A stretch of 64,000 nt of DNA, from assembly GCF_018332655.1 (NCBI RefSeq), contig NZ_BOQL01000082.1, positions 31,212 through 95,211 on the forward strand, read 5' to 3'. Numbering within the stretch: the first letter of the stretch is position 1; each line of letters begins with the position of its first letter. The notes below the pieces were generated by a model that was not told the origin of the DNA, did no database searches, and saw only the letters and a program-made list of their open reading frames with translations. The position numbers were made by a program, and so were the translations under genes. Positions 8,301 to 17,559 of the stretch are shown one piece after another. This stretch comes from Actinoplanes auranticolor (GTDB lineage: Bacteria > Actinomycetota > Actinomycetes > Mycobacteriales > Micromonosporaceae).

Positions 8301-9416
8301 TCAGCCGAGCGTGGCGGCGGCGTTCACCGCCATCTGCTGGTTGAGCTCGCAGGCGCGGGCCACCCCGATCGCGGCGGTGTCCTGCTCCCAGCCGCGTGGC
8401 AGCTCGACCGAGATGCCGCCGTGCTCGGCGACCCAGGAGGCGGTGGCCTCGGCGGTGCCGCCGGCGGCCTGGATCTTGGCGAGGGTGGCGGTCTGGAACT
8501 GGATCGGGTGTCCCGCGGCGGCGCCGGCGATCATGTGGTCGTACATGCCCTGGTAGTCGGGGCGGGCCTGCTCCAGCCCGCCGTCGGTCCGGCGGGCGAT
8601 CAGCGAGTTGTTCTCCCAGACGCCGGACGTTCCCATGGTGGCCCGCTGGTGATCCATGAGCTCCACGGTGACCGCCGCGTCGGTCGCCATCCGGCCGGTG
8701 GCGGGGTCGATGAACTGCCACGGGTTGTACGCCACCGAGGAGGTGATGCCCATGGGCGAGAACGCGTCGTGGTGCGCGGCGATCACTGTCTCCAGCGCCG
8801 CCCGGTCAGCCGCGGCGGTGTACCCGTTGGCGAGCGCCTGGTCCCGGTTGGCCGCCACGCCGAGCTGCTTGATGCACGGCTCGGCGAAGACCGTGCAGGT
8901 GCCGGACACGGTCACCTCTCCCCAGAGCGGCTCGTCCCCCAGTGCGGCGGCCAGCTCGGGCAGGAAAGCGTTGTACGCGGCCAGGAACTCCTCCGCCCAC
9001 CACACCGGCACGTCGTACCGGTCGGGCTCGACCGCGCCCGGGTCCTCCCAGTCGCGCATCGGCCCGCCGCCGAGCGCGAGCGCCCAGCCGGGGGACTGCC
9101 AGCCGGCCAGCAGGCGCAGCTTGAGCCGCTGATACCCGCGCTCGCGGGCGAGATCGGTCGCCGCCCGCAGCTTGAGCAGCGCCGCGCCGCTCAGGTCGCC
9201 GCCCGGCTCGGGCTGGGCCTCGGCCCAGGTGAGCGGCTGGACGAACCCGCGCAGCCGGCCCGCACTCACGTCGCGGACCAGCAGCGGATCGCGGACCAGC
9301 AGACCGGTGACGCGTCCCCGCGGCGGCACGGCAGCAGCGAACGCTGGCGAGGTGGTGAGGCCCGCGGCGGCGAGCGGCACTCCGGCCGCGACGGTCAGGA
9401 ATCCACGCCGGTTCAT
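8301..9416 (-). CDS. Tat-exported protein, probable TIM-barrel glycosidase-like
   Basis: 371 residues. The N-terminus MNRRGFLTVAAGVPLAAAG is a Tat-type signal (RRGFL) with a probable cleavage site near residue 30. The mature part has alternating strand/helix character with aromatic-acidic motifs (LTWAEAQPEPGG, WGEVTVSGTCTVF, YNPWQF, WENNSL) reminiscent of TIM-barrel glycoside hydrolases. I do not recognise a specific family or catalytic pair. I chose the start at 9416 because it creates the Tat signal; the longer open frame upstream has none. The gene ends just upstream of the furA promoter and is not part of that operon. Confidence 0.7.
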   Translation of the reverse strand: MNRRGFLTVAAGVPLAAAGLTTSPAFAAAVPPRGRVTGLLVRDPLLVRDVSAGRLRGFVQPLTWAEAQPEPGGDLSGAALLKLRAATDLARERGYQRLKLRLLAGWQSPGWALALGGGPMRDWEDPGAVEPDRYDVPVWWAEEFLAAYNAFLPELAAALGDEPLWGEVTVSGTCTVFAEPCIKQLGVAANRDQALANGYTAAADRAALETVIAAHHDAFSPMGITSSVAYNPWQFIDPATGRMATDAAVTVELMDHQRATMGTSGVWENNSLIARRTDGGLEQARPDYQGMYDHMIAGAAAGHPIQFQTATLAKIQAAGGTAEATASWVAEHGGISVELPRGWEQDTAAIGVARACELNQQMAVNAAATLG

Positions 9417-9521
9417 GCCCGGCGACGCTATCAGCCCGGATGCCGCCGCGAGGGGCACCCGTCCGGGTGCCCGGGGGTCGGAACCGGCGTGGCAGCGCCG
9501 GCCCAGTTCTAGGGTGGACGC

Positions 9522-9719
9522 ATGGACTACCAGGTCAGTGTCAACGTGGAGAAGATCGCGCAGTGGCAGGTACGCCTGAGCGGGCTCGCCGACGCGCACA
9601 AGGGACAGCCGATCGAGGCGCACCTGCGGGCGATCGCCGCTGAGCTGTACGCGGAGGTCCCGGAGGAGTGGTGGACCAGTCAGCCGGCGCCGCTGGACAA
9701 CCGGGTCCGCAACACCTGA
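9522..9719 (+). CDS. Small conserved-looking protein of unknown function
   Basis: A 65-residue acidic protein (MDYQVSVNVEKIAQWQVRLS...) with an ATG preceded by GGGTGGAC and normal third-position GC bias. It has no signal peptide or membrane segment. The central helix with AHLRAIAAELYAEVPEEWW looks amphipathic. I do not recognise it. It stands alone between divergent and co-directional genes, about 105 bases from the Tat-protein start. Confidence 0.6.
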   Translation: MDYQVSVNVEKIAQWQVRLSGLADAHKGQPIEAHLRAIAAELYAEVPEEWWTSQPAPLDNRVRNT

Positions 9720-10079
9720 GACCGCCCGGCTTCTGAACCGGCGCGGGCCCGGTCGATCCACGGAGGAAGACCTGCGGTCCGCGCCTCTCCGGCTGTCCCC
9801 GACGTGCTCGTGACAGTCTTCAACGCCTTCCCGATCGGCCGTTCCCACCTGCGTGGATGAGGGCCCGGGAAGATTTCCGGCGTGTTTCCGTGCGGTGATC
9901 AACCGCCCCGCCGGATCCGGACTTTCTAGTTTGTAACCTTTACTTTCGTCGATGGCATACATAGATTGCTGTCATCTGACGAAAGTCATCCCGGTTGCCG
10001 CGGAAAGCGGTGGCTCCACGGTAGACATTTCTCGATCTTCTGCACCCATCGACCGGTCGTGAACAGGTGGACGAGACGC
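9720..10079 (+). promoter_or_regulatory. Intergenic region with AT-rich presumed promoter of the laccase operon
   Basis: A 360-base stretch with no supportable gene. The part from about 9925 to 9970 is strikingly AT-rich for this genome (TTTCTAGTTTGTAACCTTTA, then GGCATACATAGATT). It is the natural place for the promoter of the four-gene secreted operon that starts at 10080. I could not assign a regulator site with confidence. Confidence 0.4.
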
Positions 10080-11078
10080 ATGGAAGACAACGTTGTCAGC
10101 TGGCCTCGGCAGAACTTCTCCCGGCGTTCGCTGGTCGTCGGGGGTGCCCTGGGCCTGACCTCCGCGGCCGGGGTCACGGCTGCGCTGCGCCCCGAGCCGG
10201 CCCGGGCCGCGGCCGGTGCCACCCGCAAGGTCACCATCTATGCGGAGGCGCTGCCGGGCGGGCTCTTCGGCTACGGGCTCGCCCCCGGCAAGGCCACCGT
10301 GCCGGGTCCGGTGCTGGAGATGTGGGAGGGCGACACCCTCGAGATCACCCTGGTCAACACCACTGACCAGCGGCTGTCCATCCACCCGCACGGCGTCGAC
10401 TACAGCACCGATTCCGACGGCAGCCCGTTCAACGCGTCCTTCAACAAGCCGGGGGAGACGCGCACCTACGTGTGGCGGTCGCGGGAGATGTTCGCCGCCG
10501 AGGGCCGCCGGTTCATGCCCGGCAGCGCCGGCTACTGGCACTACCACGACCATGCGATGGGCACCGAGCACGGCACCGGCGGGGTCGCCAAGGGACTGTA
10601 CGGCGCCCTGGTCGTCCGGCGCCGGGGCGACATCCTGCCCGAGAAGCAGTTCACCGTGGTCTTCAACGACATGATGATCAACAACCGGATGGCGCCGAAC
10701 ACGCCGATGTTCGAGGCGAATCTCGGCCAGCGCGTCGAGTGGCTGGCCATCGGGCACGGCGGCACCTTCCACACGTTCCATCTGCACGCGCACCGGTGGG
10801 CCGACAACCGCACCGGCATGCTCGAGGGCCCCGCGGATCCGAGCCAGGTCATCGACAACAAGGACCTCAACCCGGGCAGCTCCTTCGGTTTCCAGGTGCT
10901 GGCGGGCGAGGGGGTCGGGCCCGGCGCCTGGATGTACCACTGCCACGTGCAGTTCCACTCCGACGGCGGGATGGCCGGGATCTTCCTGGTCCGCAACGCC
11001 GACGGGAGCATGCCACCCGGTGCCGAGGAGGCCATCCATCGCTTTCAGGGTCACGTCCACACAGCGCAGCACGGCTGA
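10080..11078 (+). CDS. Two-domain small laccase (multicopper oxidase, SLAC type)
   Basis: A 332-residue secreted copper oxidase that couples one-electron oxidation of phenolic substrates to reduction of O2. A Tat signal (SRRSLVV, residues 14-20) precedes two cupredoxin domains. Copper ligands are in place: HPHG (H102, H104), WHYHDH (H154-H158), HTFHLHAH (H231, H234, H236) and YHCHVQFHSDGGM (H287, C288, H289, H293, M298). The type 1 set H231/C288/H293/M298 has the same numbering that I recall for Streptomyces coelicolor SLAC. Such enzymes act as trimers. I chose the ATG at 10080 for its AGGTGG ribosome site; a GTG at 10059 is an alternative. It is the first gene of the secreted operon, 18 bases before the next. 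Confidence 0.95.
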   Translation: MEDNVVSWPRQNFSRRSLVVGGALGLTSAAGVTAALRPEPARAAAGATRKVTIYAEALPGGLFGYGLAPGKATVPGPVLEMWEGDTLEITLVNTTDQRLSIHPHGVDYSTDSDGSPFNASFNKPGETRTYVWRSREMFAAEGRRFMPGSAGYWHYHDHAMGTEHGTGGVAKGLYGALVVRRRGDILPEKQFTVVFNDMMINNRMAPNTPMFEANLGQRVEWLAIGHGGTFHTFHLHAHRWADNRTGMLEGPADPSQVIDNKDLNPGSSFGFQVLAGEGVGPGAWMYHCHVQFHSDGGMAGIFLVRNADGSMPPGAEEAIHRFQGHVHTAQHG

Positions 11079-11096
11079 CGAGCAAGGGGGCTTGGG

Positions 11097-14000
11097 ATGA
11101 GACGAGGACTACTCCTGCGACGGGCACTGGCTGTGGCCGTGCTCATGGTGGGCCTGGTGCCCGCGACCGCGACCGTGGCTTCCGCCGCACCGGCGAAGGC
11201 CGCGGCCGCGGCGGTGGAGGTGCTGGTCTTCCACGGGCCGGTCGCCGAACAGCAGGACCCGGTGGCCCGCGCGGCCCAGGCGATCAAGGAGCTCGGGCAG
11301 GCGGACGGCATCACCGTCACCGCGACCACCGACCCGGCGACGTTCACACCCGCCACGCTGGCCCGCTACCGCGCGGTGGTGTTCCTGTCCGCCGCGGGGG
11401 CCACGCTGAGCCGGCCCCAGGAAGCAGCCCTGCAGAGCTACGTGAAGGCGGGCAACGGTTTCGTCGGCATCGGCGACGCCGCGAGCGCGCAGCTGGACTC
11501 GGCCTGGTTCACCGGACTGATCGGCACCCGGCCCGCGGGCAGCGTCCCGGTCGCCGAGCCGGTCGCCAAGGTGACCGCGAGCGGGGAGAACGCGCCCAAC
11601 GAATCCAAGGAGAAGCTGAACGACGGTGACGCCAACACGAAGTGGCTGGTGCGGACCCCGACCGCCTGGGTCGCCTACGAGCTGAACAAGCCCACCGCCG
11701 TCACCGGATACTCGCTCACCTCCGCCAACGACTTCGTCGGACGGGACCCGAAGGACTGGACCCTGCAGGGCTCCACCGACGGCACGACCTGGTCCGATGT
11801 GGACAAACGGGCCGGGCAGACGTTCCCGGACCGTTTCGTGATGCGCAGGTTCGAGGTCACCGGCGCGGCCGAGTACAAGCACTACCGCCTGAACATCACC
11901 GCCAACGGCGGCGAACCGCTGATCCAGCTGGCCGAGCTGCGGCTGTTCACCGGCGCGACGACGGCACCTCAGCCGCCGGGCGTCAACGAGGCGGTCGTGG
12001 ACATCCTGGACAGGCACCACCCGGCGACGAAGAGTCTGCCGACGACCGTCAAGCGCGCCGACCGCTGGTACAACTGGGATCCCAACCCGGTCGGCACCGT
12101 GCACACGGTGGCGCAGGTCGAGGAACGCTTCTACGACCCCGGTCCGAGCGCGAACGGCCCGTTCCACCCGGTCTCGTGGTGCCGCGACTACGACGGCGGC
12201 CGTTCCTTCTACACCGGCATGGGCCACACCGAGGGCAGCTACGGCGAGTCCGCGTTCCGCACCCACCTGGCCGGCGCCCTGCGCTGGACCACCGGCGTCG
12301 AACGCGGTGACTGCCAGGCCACCATCGCCGCCAACTACAAGGTCGAACGGCTCACCGCGGCCAACAAGACCGGCGAGCTCGACCAGATCGGCGAGCCGCA
12401 CGGGCTGACCATCGCCGACGACGGCACCGTCTTCTACGTCGGCAAGGCCGCCTGCCCGACCGGGCCGGTGGTCGACTGGGCCGACCCCAAGGTCGGCCTG
12501 GGCTGCGGCACCATCCACTCGTACGACCCGAAGAGCAAGCAGGTCAAGCTGCTCACCACACTGCCGGTGATGGGCAACCGGGGCAGCGGCTCCGAGCTGG
12601 TCAAGAACGAGGAGGGTCTGCTCGGCATCGTGCCCGACCCCGCCTTCGCGACCAACGGCTGGCTCTACGTCTACTGGATGCCGCACGACTCCATCGACCG
12701 GGAGAAGCGGATCGGTCAGCGGACCATCTCGCGGCTGACCTACGACAAGGCGACCCAGACCATCGACCAGGCGAGCCGCAAGGACCTGCTGCAGTTCCCG
12801 GTGCAGATCCACAGCTGCTGCCACGCCGGCGGCGGCATGGCTTTCGACAAGCAGGGCAACCTGTACGTCGGTTCGGGCGACAACAACTCGTCGGAGGGCT
12901 CGAGCGGCTACTCCGGCAACAACTGGACCGCCGAGTACCAGGGCGTCTCGTTCCAGGACGCCCGCCGGACGTCCGGTAACACCAACGACCTCGCCGGCAA
13001 GATCATCCGGATCCACCCGGAGGCCGACGGTACGTACACGATCCCGGCCGGGAACCTGTTCCCGCCCGGCACGGCCAAGACCCGCCCGGAGATCTACGTG
13101 ATGGGCGTGCGCAACATCGCCCGGCTCGCGATCGACCCGGAACGGCAGTGGCTGACCGCCGGCTGGGTCGGCCCCGACGCCGCGGCGCCCAGCCCCACGC
13201 TGGGCCCGGCCAAGTACGAGACCGCCACGATCATCACCTCGGCGGGCAACCAGGGCTGGCCGTACTGCATGGGCGACAAGCAGCCGTACCGGGACCGCAG
13301 CAGCACCGACGCCACCGTCCTGACCGGCTGGTACGACTGCGACAACCTCAAGAACGAGTCGCCGCGCAACACCGGGCTGACCGACATCCCGCCGGCCCGC
13401 GACAACATGATCTGGTACGCGCCCGACGGCGGCGGACCGGTCTTCCCGGCCCGCGCCGACGGCAGCGGCATCCCCACCTACGTCAAGGCCGACGCCACCT
13501 ACACCCAGCCGTACCTGCGCGGCGGCGGGCAGGCGATCATGTCCGGTCCGACGTACCACCGCGACCTGGTGGACACCGCCAGCGGCGTGGCCTGGCCGCA
13601 GTACTGGGACGACAAGTGGTTCATCGGGGACCAGTCCAACGCGGCGAACCGCGTCGCGGTCACCGTGGACCCGGCCGGGGTCCCGCGGCAGGCGCCGCCG
13701 GTCTTCGGTGAGTCGCTGCGGTCCATCATCCCGGGCGGCAACGGCGACACCCGGCTGCAGAGCTGGATGGACGCCAAGTTCGGCCCGGACGGTGCGCTGT
13801 ACCTGCTGGACTACGGCGGCGGCTTCTTCAGCCTGCATGCCAACCAGAAGCTGATCAGGATCACCTACCAGGGCGGCGCGCCGACCCCGGCACCCACCGC
13901 TTCCTCGGTCGCCGTGCAGAACAAGCCGCTGACCATCGCGTTCACCGGCTCCCGGTCCGGCGGACTGTCGTACCGCTGGGAGTTCGGTGACGGCGGCACC

Positions 14001-15014
14001 TCGACCGAGGCCGACCCGCGCCACACCTACGCCAAGGTCGGCAAGTACACCGCCAAGCTCACGGTCACGTACGCCGGCGGTGAGACCGTGACGACGCAGA
14101 CCGCTGTGACGGTCGGCTGCGCGACGCCGGACACCCGCACCACGGTGTGGGTGGATCAGACCGACACCGGGGTCCCGAACCGGACGGTCGGTGAGGGCTG
14201 CACCATCAACGACCTGATCGACGACGAGAGCAGCTGGGCGGACCACGACAGCTTCGTGCGGCACGTCACCGCGGTCACCCGTACGCTCGGGCTCACCGGC
14301 CGCGAAGCGGGCGCCCTGACCCGCGCGGCGGCCGGATCGGCCGTCGGCCGGCCCGGGCACAAGGGCTACGAGCCGCTGTACGACGGCACCGCCCAGTCGC
14401 TGCTCGGCTGGGAGCAGGCGCCCAGCGGTCAGTTCACCATCCAGCCGGACGGGTCCCTGCGGGCCAGCGGCGGGCTGGGCATGCTCTGGTACACCAAACC
14501 GTTCGGCGACTTCTCCCTGAAGCTGCAGTTCCGTGACGTGGCACCGGGTACGGCCCGCGCCAACAGCGGCGTCTTCACCCGGTTCCCGGATCCGCGCATC
14601 CCGCTCGACGAGCGCCCGCCGGGCAGTTGCGGCACCACGGGCTCGGCCCGGACCTCGCAGGCCTGGGTGGCCATCTACTGCGGGCACGAGATCCAGCTCT
14701 ACGACGGCGACACCGGCGAACCGCAGAAGACCGGCTCGATCTACAACTTCGACCCGGTGACGCTCGCCGACGCCCGGGTCACCGCGAAGAACGTCTGGAA
14801 CACCTACGAGGTCCGCGTCGTGGGCCAGCACTACACGATCCTGCGCAACGGCGTGGTCATCAACGAGTTCGACAACACGCCCGGCAAGCAGTCCTCCCGC
14901 GCCGGTGACCCGCCGACCGATCTGCGGCAGTTCACCAGCGGCTTCATCGGGCTGCAGAACCACAGCGACACCGACCTGATGGACTTCCAGAACATCCGGG
15001 TGAGGCCCCTATGA
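11097..15014 (+). CDS. Secreted multidomain protein: ThuA with inserted F5/8C, sugar dehydrogenase, PKD, DUF1080
   Basis: 1305 residues with a Sec-type signal (about 1-35). In order: the first half of a ThuA-like domain (about 40-140); a discoidin/F5/8 type C carbohydrate-binding domain (about 150-290); the second half of ThuA (about 340-405, SWCRDYDGGRSFYTGMGHTEGSY); a glucose/sorbosone dehydrogenase-type beta-propeller (about 415-930, EPHGLTIADDGTVFYVGKA, GGGMAFDKQGNLYVGSGDN); a PKD domain (about 935-1005, YRWEFGDGG); a Cys-containing CTINDLI module (1008-1085); and a DUF1080/concanavalin-like domain (about 1090-1304). It probably binds and oxidises or cleaves extracellular carbohydrate. 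Its stop overlaps the next start (ATGA). Confidence 0.9.
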   Translation: MRRGLLLRRALAVAVLMVGLVPATATVASAAPAKAAAAAVEVLVFHGPVAEQQDPVARAAQAIKELGQADGITVTATTDPATFTPATLARYRAVVFLSAAGATLSRPQEAALQSYVKAGNGFVGIGDAASAQLDSAWFTGLIGTRPAGSVPVAEPVAKVTASGENAPNESKEKLNDGDANTKWLVRTPTAWVAYELNKPTAVTGYSLTSANDFVGRDPKDWTLQGSTDGTTWSDVDKRAGQTFPDRFVMRRFEVTGAAEYKHYRLNITANGGEPLIQLAELRLFTGATTAPQPPGVNEAVVDILDRHHPATKSLPTTVKRADRWYNWDPNPVGTVHTVAQVEERFYDPGPSANGPFHPVSWCRDYDGGRSFYTGMGHTEGSYGESAFRTHLAGALRWTTGVERGDCQATIAANYKVERLTAANKTGELDQIGEPHGLTIADDGTVFYVGKAACPTGPVVDWADPKVGLGCGTIHSYDPKSKQVKLLTTLPVMGNRGSGSELVKNEEGLLGIVPDPAFATNGWLYVYWMPHDSIDREKRIGQRTISRLTYDKATQTIDQASRKDLLQFPVQIHSCCHAGGGMAFDKQGNLYVGSGDNNSSEGSSGYSGNNWTAEYQGVSFQDARRTSGNTNDLAGKIIRIHPEADGTYTIPAGNLFPPGTAKTRPEIYVMGVRNIARLAIDPERQWLTAGWVGPDAAAPSPTLGPAKYETATIITSAGNQGWPYCMGDKQPYRDRSSTDATVLTGWYDCDNLKNESPRNTGLTDIPPARDNMIWYAPDGGGPVFPARADGSGIPTYVKADATYTQPYLRGGGQAIMSGPTYHRDLVDTASGVAWPQYWDDKWFIGDQSNAANRVAVTVDPAGVPRQAPPVFGESLRSIIPGGNGDTRLQSWMDAKFGPDGALYLLDYGGGFFSLHANQKLIRITYQGGAPTPAPTASSVAVQNKPLTIAFTGSRSGGLSYRWEFGDGGTSTEADPRHTYAKVGKYTAKLTVTYAGGETVTTQTAVTVGCATPDTRTTVWVDQTDTGVPNRTVGEGCTINDLIDDESSWADHDSFVRHVTAVTRTLGLTGREAGALTRAAAGSAVGRPGHKGYEPLYDGTAQSLLGWEQAPSGQFTIQPDGSLRASGGLGMLWYTKPFGDFSLKLQFRDVAPGTARANSGVFTRFPDPRIPLDERPPGSCGTTGSARTSQAWVAIYCGHEIQLYDGDTGEPQKTGSIYNFDPVTLADARVTAKNVWNTYEVRVVGQHYTILRNGVVINEFDNTPGKQSSRAGDPPTDLRQFTSGFIGLQNHSDTDLMDFQNIRVRPL

Positions 15015-16519
15015 TCCGCTTCTTCAAGGTGGCGCTGCTCGGCCTCCTGCTCGTGGTGTCCCCGGTGGCGGTCTCTCCGGCCGCCGCCGCGGGGACGCTG
15101 ACCTGGACGGCCGACGACGACATCACCCGCTACAAGTCGGCGCCCGCCTCGGCGACGCCCGGGCCGACGACGATCGTCTTCGAGAACAGCGCGGCCACCG
15201 GCAACACCACCGGCATGCCGCACACGCTCACCTTCGACACCACCACCGAGGGTTACAACCATGATGTGAACCTGAACATCCTGGCCAGCCCCTTCGACAC
15301 GAACAACGGCCGGCACCAGGCGACCGTCACCCTGACCCCGGGCAAGTACCGCTACTTCTGCTCGATCCCCGGGCACACCGCGATGGCCGGCGAACTCGTC
15401 GTCACCGACGGCGGCGGAGGCGGGGACACCACCGCCCCCACGGTCTCGGCGCAGGTCTCGGGGGAGCGGGACGCCGCCGGTGACTACCTGGGCAGCGCGA
15501 CGGTGACGGTCTCCGCCTCCGATGCGGGGTCGGGTGTGGACACGGTCGAGTACCAGGTCGACGACACGAGCTGGACGCCGTACACGGCTCCGGTGCGGGT
15601 GACCGCGATCGGTGACCACTCGGTGCAGTTCCGGGCCACCGACAAGGCGGGCAACGTCTCGGCGGTCGGCTCGGTCGCCTTCACCGTGGTCGAGCCGGGG
15701 CCGGGGGAGGACACGACCCCACCGGTGGTCACGTCCCAGGTCACCGGTGACCGGAACACCGCCGGCCAGTACGTCGGCAAGGCCACGGTCACCCTCACCG
15801 CGACCGACGCGGAGTCGGGGGTGAAGACCATCGAGTACAACGTGGACGGTGGTGCCTTCGCGGCGTACACGGCGCCGGTTGTGGTCGGCACGGCCGGGTC
15901 GCACATGGTGCACTTCCGGGCCACCGACGTCGCCGGCAACACCTCGGCCGAGCAGATGGTGAGCTTCACCGTGGTCGCGGCGCCGGTTCCGGACACCACG
16001 CCGCCGGTCACCTCGGCCGCGGTGCGTACCGAGGCGGACGGCAGCGCGGTCGTGACGGTCACGGCCACGGATGCCGGATCGGGGGTCGCCTCGATCGAGT
16101 ACGCACTCGACTCGGGCGCCTGGACGGCGTACACGTCAGCGGTCGCCGTCCGGGCACCGGGCGCGCACACCCTGCGCTACCGCGCCACCGACGTGGCCGG
16201 GAACGCCGCGGCGGAGAAGTCAGTGACCTTCACGGTCGTGCCGCCCACCACCGGCGACTGCCCGGTCCCGGACACCCGCGCCACGGTGATCATCGGCGAC
16301 CAGGACACCGGGATCGCCAACGCCGACACCGGCAACGGCTGCACGATCAACGACCTGATCGCCGAGCACGCGAGCTATCCGACCCACGCCGCGTTCGTCC
16401 GGCACGTCGAGACGGTCACGGCGCCGCTGGTCGCCGCGGGCAAGCTCACCGCCCGCCAGCAGGGAACCATCGTGCGGGCCGCGGCCCGCTCCGACGTCGT
16501 CAAGGGAGTACAGCGATGA
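15011..16519 (+). CDS. Secreted cupredoxin with three Ig-like repeats and CTINDLI module
   Basis: 502 residues. A signal peptide (about 1-27) is followed by a plastocyanin-like copper domain (about 28-135) with ligands in GMPHTLTF and YFCSIPGHTAM (His, Cys, His, Met). Three OmpL47/Ig-like repeats lie at about 140-232, 240-328 and 333-413, each with a DxGSGV...IEY and a FRATDxAGN motif and each introduced by DTTxP. The last 85 residues (from C417) repeat the CTINDLI module of the preceding gene. It is probably an extracellular electron carrier on stalk-like repeats that works with the laccase and sugar dehydrogenase of the same operon (inference). Both ends overlap neighbours by 4 bases. Confidence 0.88.
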   Translation: MIRFFKVALLGLLLVVSPVAVSPAAAAGTLTWTADDDITRYKSAPASATPGPTTIVFENSAATGNTTGMPHTLTFDTTTEGYNHDVNLNILASPFDTNNGRHQATVTLTPGKYRYFCSIPGHTAMAGELVVTDGGGGGDTTAPTVSAQVSGERDAAGDYLGSATVTVSASDAGSGVDTVEYQVDDTSWTPYTAPVRVTAIGDHSVQFRATDKAGNVSAVGSVAFTVVEPGPGEDTTPPVVTSQVTGDRNTAGQYVGKATVTLTATDAESGVKTIEYNVDGGAFAAYTAPVVVGTAGSHMVHFRATDVAGNTSAEQMVSFTVVAAPVPDTTPPVTSAAVRTEADGSAVVTVTATDAGSGVASIEYALDSGAWTAYTSAVAVRAPGAHTLRYRATDVAGNAAAEKSVTFTVVPPTTGDCPVPDTRATVIIGDQDTGIANADTGNGCTINDLIAEHASYPTHAAFVRHVETVTAPLVAAGKLTARQQGTIVRAAARSDVVKGVQR

Positions 16520-17493
16520 GACGTACCGCCGCGAAGCTGGCCACCGTCACTGCCGTCGTCACCGCCGCGGCGCTGACGATCGCCCCCACCAGCGCCAGCG
16601 CCGATCTGGTCACCCACTGCGTCGGCACCGGCGGCGCGGTCACCGTGCCGAACGACCTGCTGGTGCCGGCCGGTCAGTCGTGCGCGTTGACCGGCACGAC
16701 CATCACCGGCAACGTCAGCGTGGCCGCGGGCGCGAACCTCGTCGTGACCGGCGGCCGGATCAGCGGCGAGATCCTCATCGCCGCGGACGGTTACCTGGAT
16801 GCCGGCACCACCACCGTCGGCGGCGGGATCGACCTGGCCTCCGGCGGTTACGGCGTGTTCCTCAAGGACACCGGAACCGGCTCGGTCACGGTACGGCCCA
16901 AGGGATCCGCGACCAACGACAGCTTCCTGTTCGCGGAGAACGCGGCCATCGACGGCACGGTGACCGCGAGCGCGGGCGAGATCCGGCTCGACCGGAACAC
17001 GGACGTGACCGGCAACGTCAGCACGACCGGCAGCTACTACACCGACGTGCACGACACCTTCGTCGACGGCACGCTGTCGGTGCTGAACAGCGCGACCGGA
17101 AGTGTGGTGTGCGGCAGCGCGGTCCGGGGCCGGACCACGTTCGCGGGCAACCTCGGTGGGGTGCAGCTGGGCCCGAACGGCACGCTCGACGGGTGTGCCT
17201 CGGGCGGCTACTTCGGCCGCGACGTCAGCGTCACCAACACCACGGGCGGAGTGAACGTCGACGACAACATCATTGACGGGCAGCTGACCACCACGTCCAA
17301 CACGCCGGCGGCCAAGGTGGCGGCGAACAACCGGATCCGCGGCGGCGTCGCGGGGGACCAGGCAGCGGCGACGGCGCGGGTCTCGGCCAAGCGCAGCGTC
17401 CAGGAGCGCGAGGCGAAGGGCGAACAACGCGCCGAGGTGCGCAGGTCGTCGGCGGTCCAGGAGGCGGTAGCCGCGGGAGACGCCGGACTCTGA
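16516..17493 (+). CDS. Secreted repetitive beta-rich protein, unknown function
   Basis: 325 residues with a clear signal peptide (cleavage near residue 29, TSASA). The mature part is Gly/Thr/Val-rich with short repeated hydrophobic-alternating strands (TITGNVSVAAGANLVVTGGR, GVFLKDTGTGSVTVRP) suggesting a beta-helix or bactofilin-like solenoid. The last 55 residues are charged and helical (SAKRSVQEREAKGEQRAEVR). Only three Cys are visible. It starts within the stop of the cupredoxin gene and ends the operon before a strong terminator. I infer a surface scaffold role. Confidence 0.75.
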   Translation: MRRTAAKLATVTAVVTAAALTIAPTSASADLVTHCVGTGGAVTVPNDLLVPAGQSCALTGTTITGNVSVAAGANLVVTGGRISGEILIAADGYLDAGTTTVGGGIDLASGGYGVFLKDTGTGSVTVRPKGSATNDSFLFAENAAIDGTVTASAGEIRLDRNTDVTGNVSTTGSYYTDVHDTFVDGTLSVLNSATGSVVCGSAVRGRTTFAGNLGGVQLGPNGTLDGCASGGYFGRDVSVTNTTGGVNVDDNIIDGQLTTTSNTPAAKVAANNRIRGGVAGDQAAATARVSAKRSVQEREAKGEQRAEVRRSSAVQEAVAAGDAGL

Positions 17494-17515
17494 GCGGTAC
17501 GCGGAACGAACCGCA

Positions 17516-17551
17516 CCGGGCCGGCCCCACCGCACCGCGGGGCCGGCCCGG
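17516..17551. terminator. Bidirectional hairpin terminator
   Basis: A perfect 13-base-pair inverted repeat, arms 17516-17528 and 17539-17551, loop of 10 bases. It lies between the convergent ends of the secreted operon (17493) and the LPMO gene (17560). There is no long T-run, which is common in high-GC actinomycetes. Confidence 0.8.
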
Positions 17552-17559
17552 CCGGATTG

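Noticed and set aside
11109..14963. Very long minus-strand open frame (1284 codons) opposite the multidomain secreted protein
   Set aside because: Low-complexity Gly/Arg/Val composition with no domains or start signals; an antisense shadow caused by high GC. The plus strand shows clear domains.
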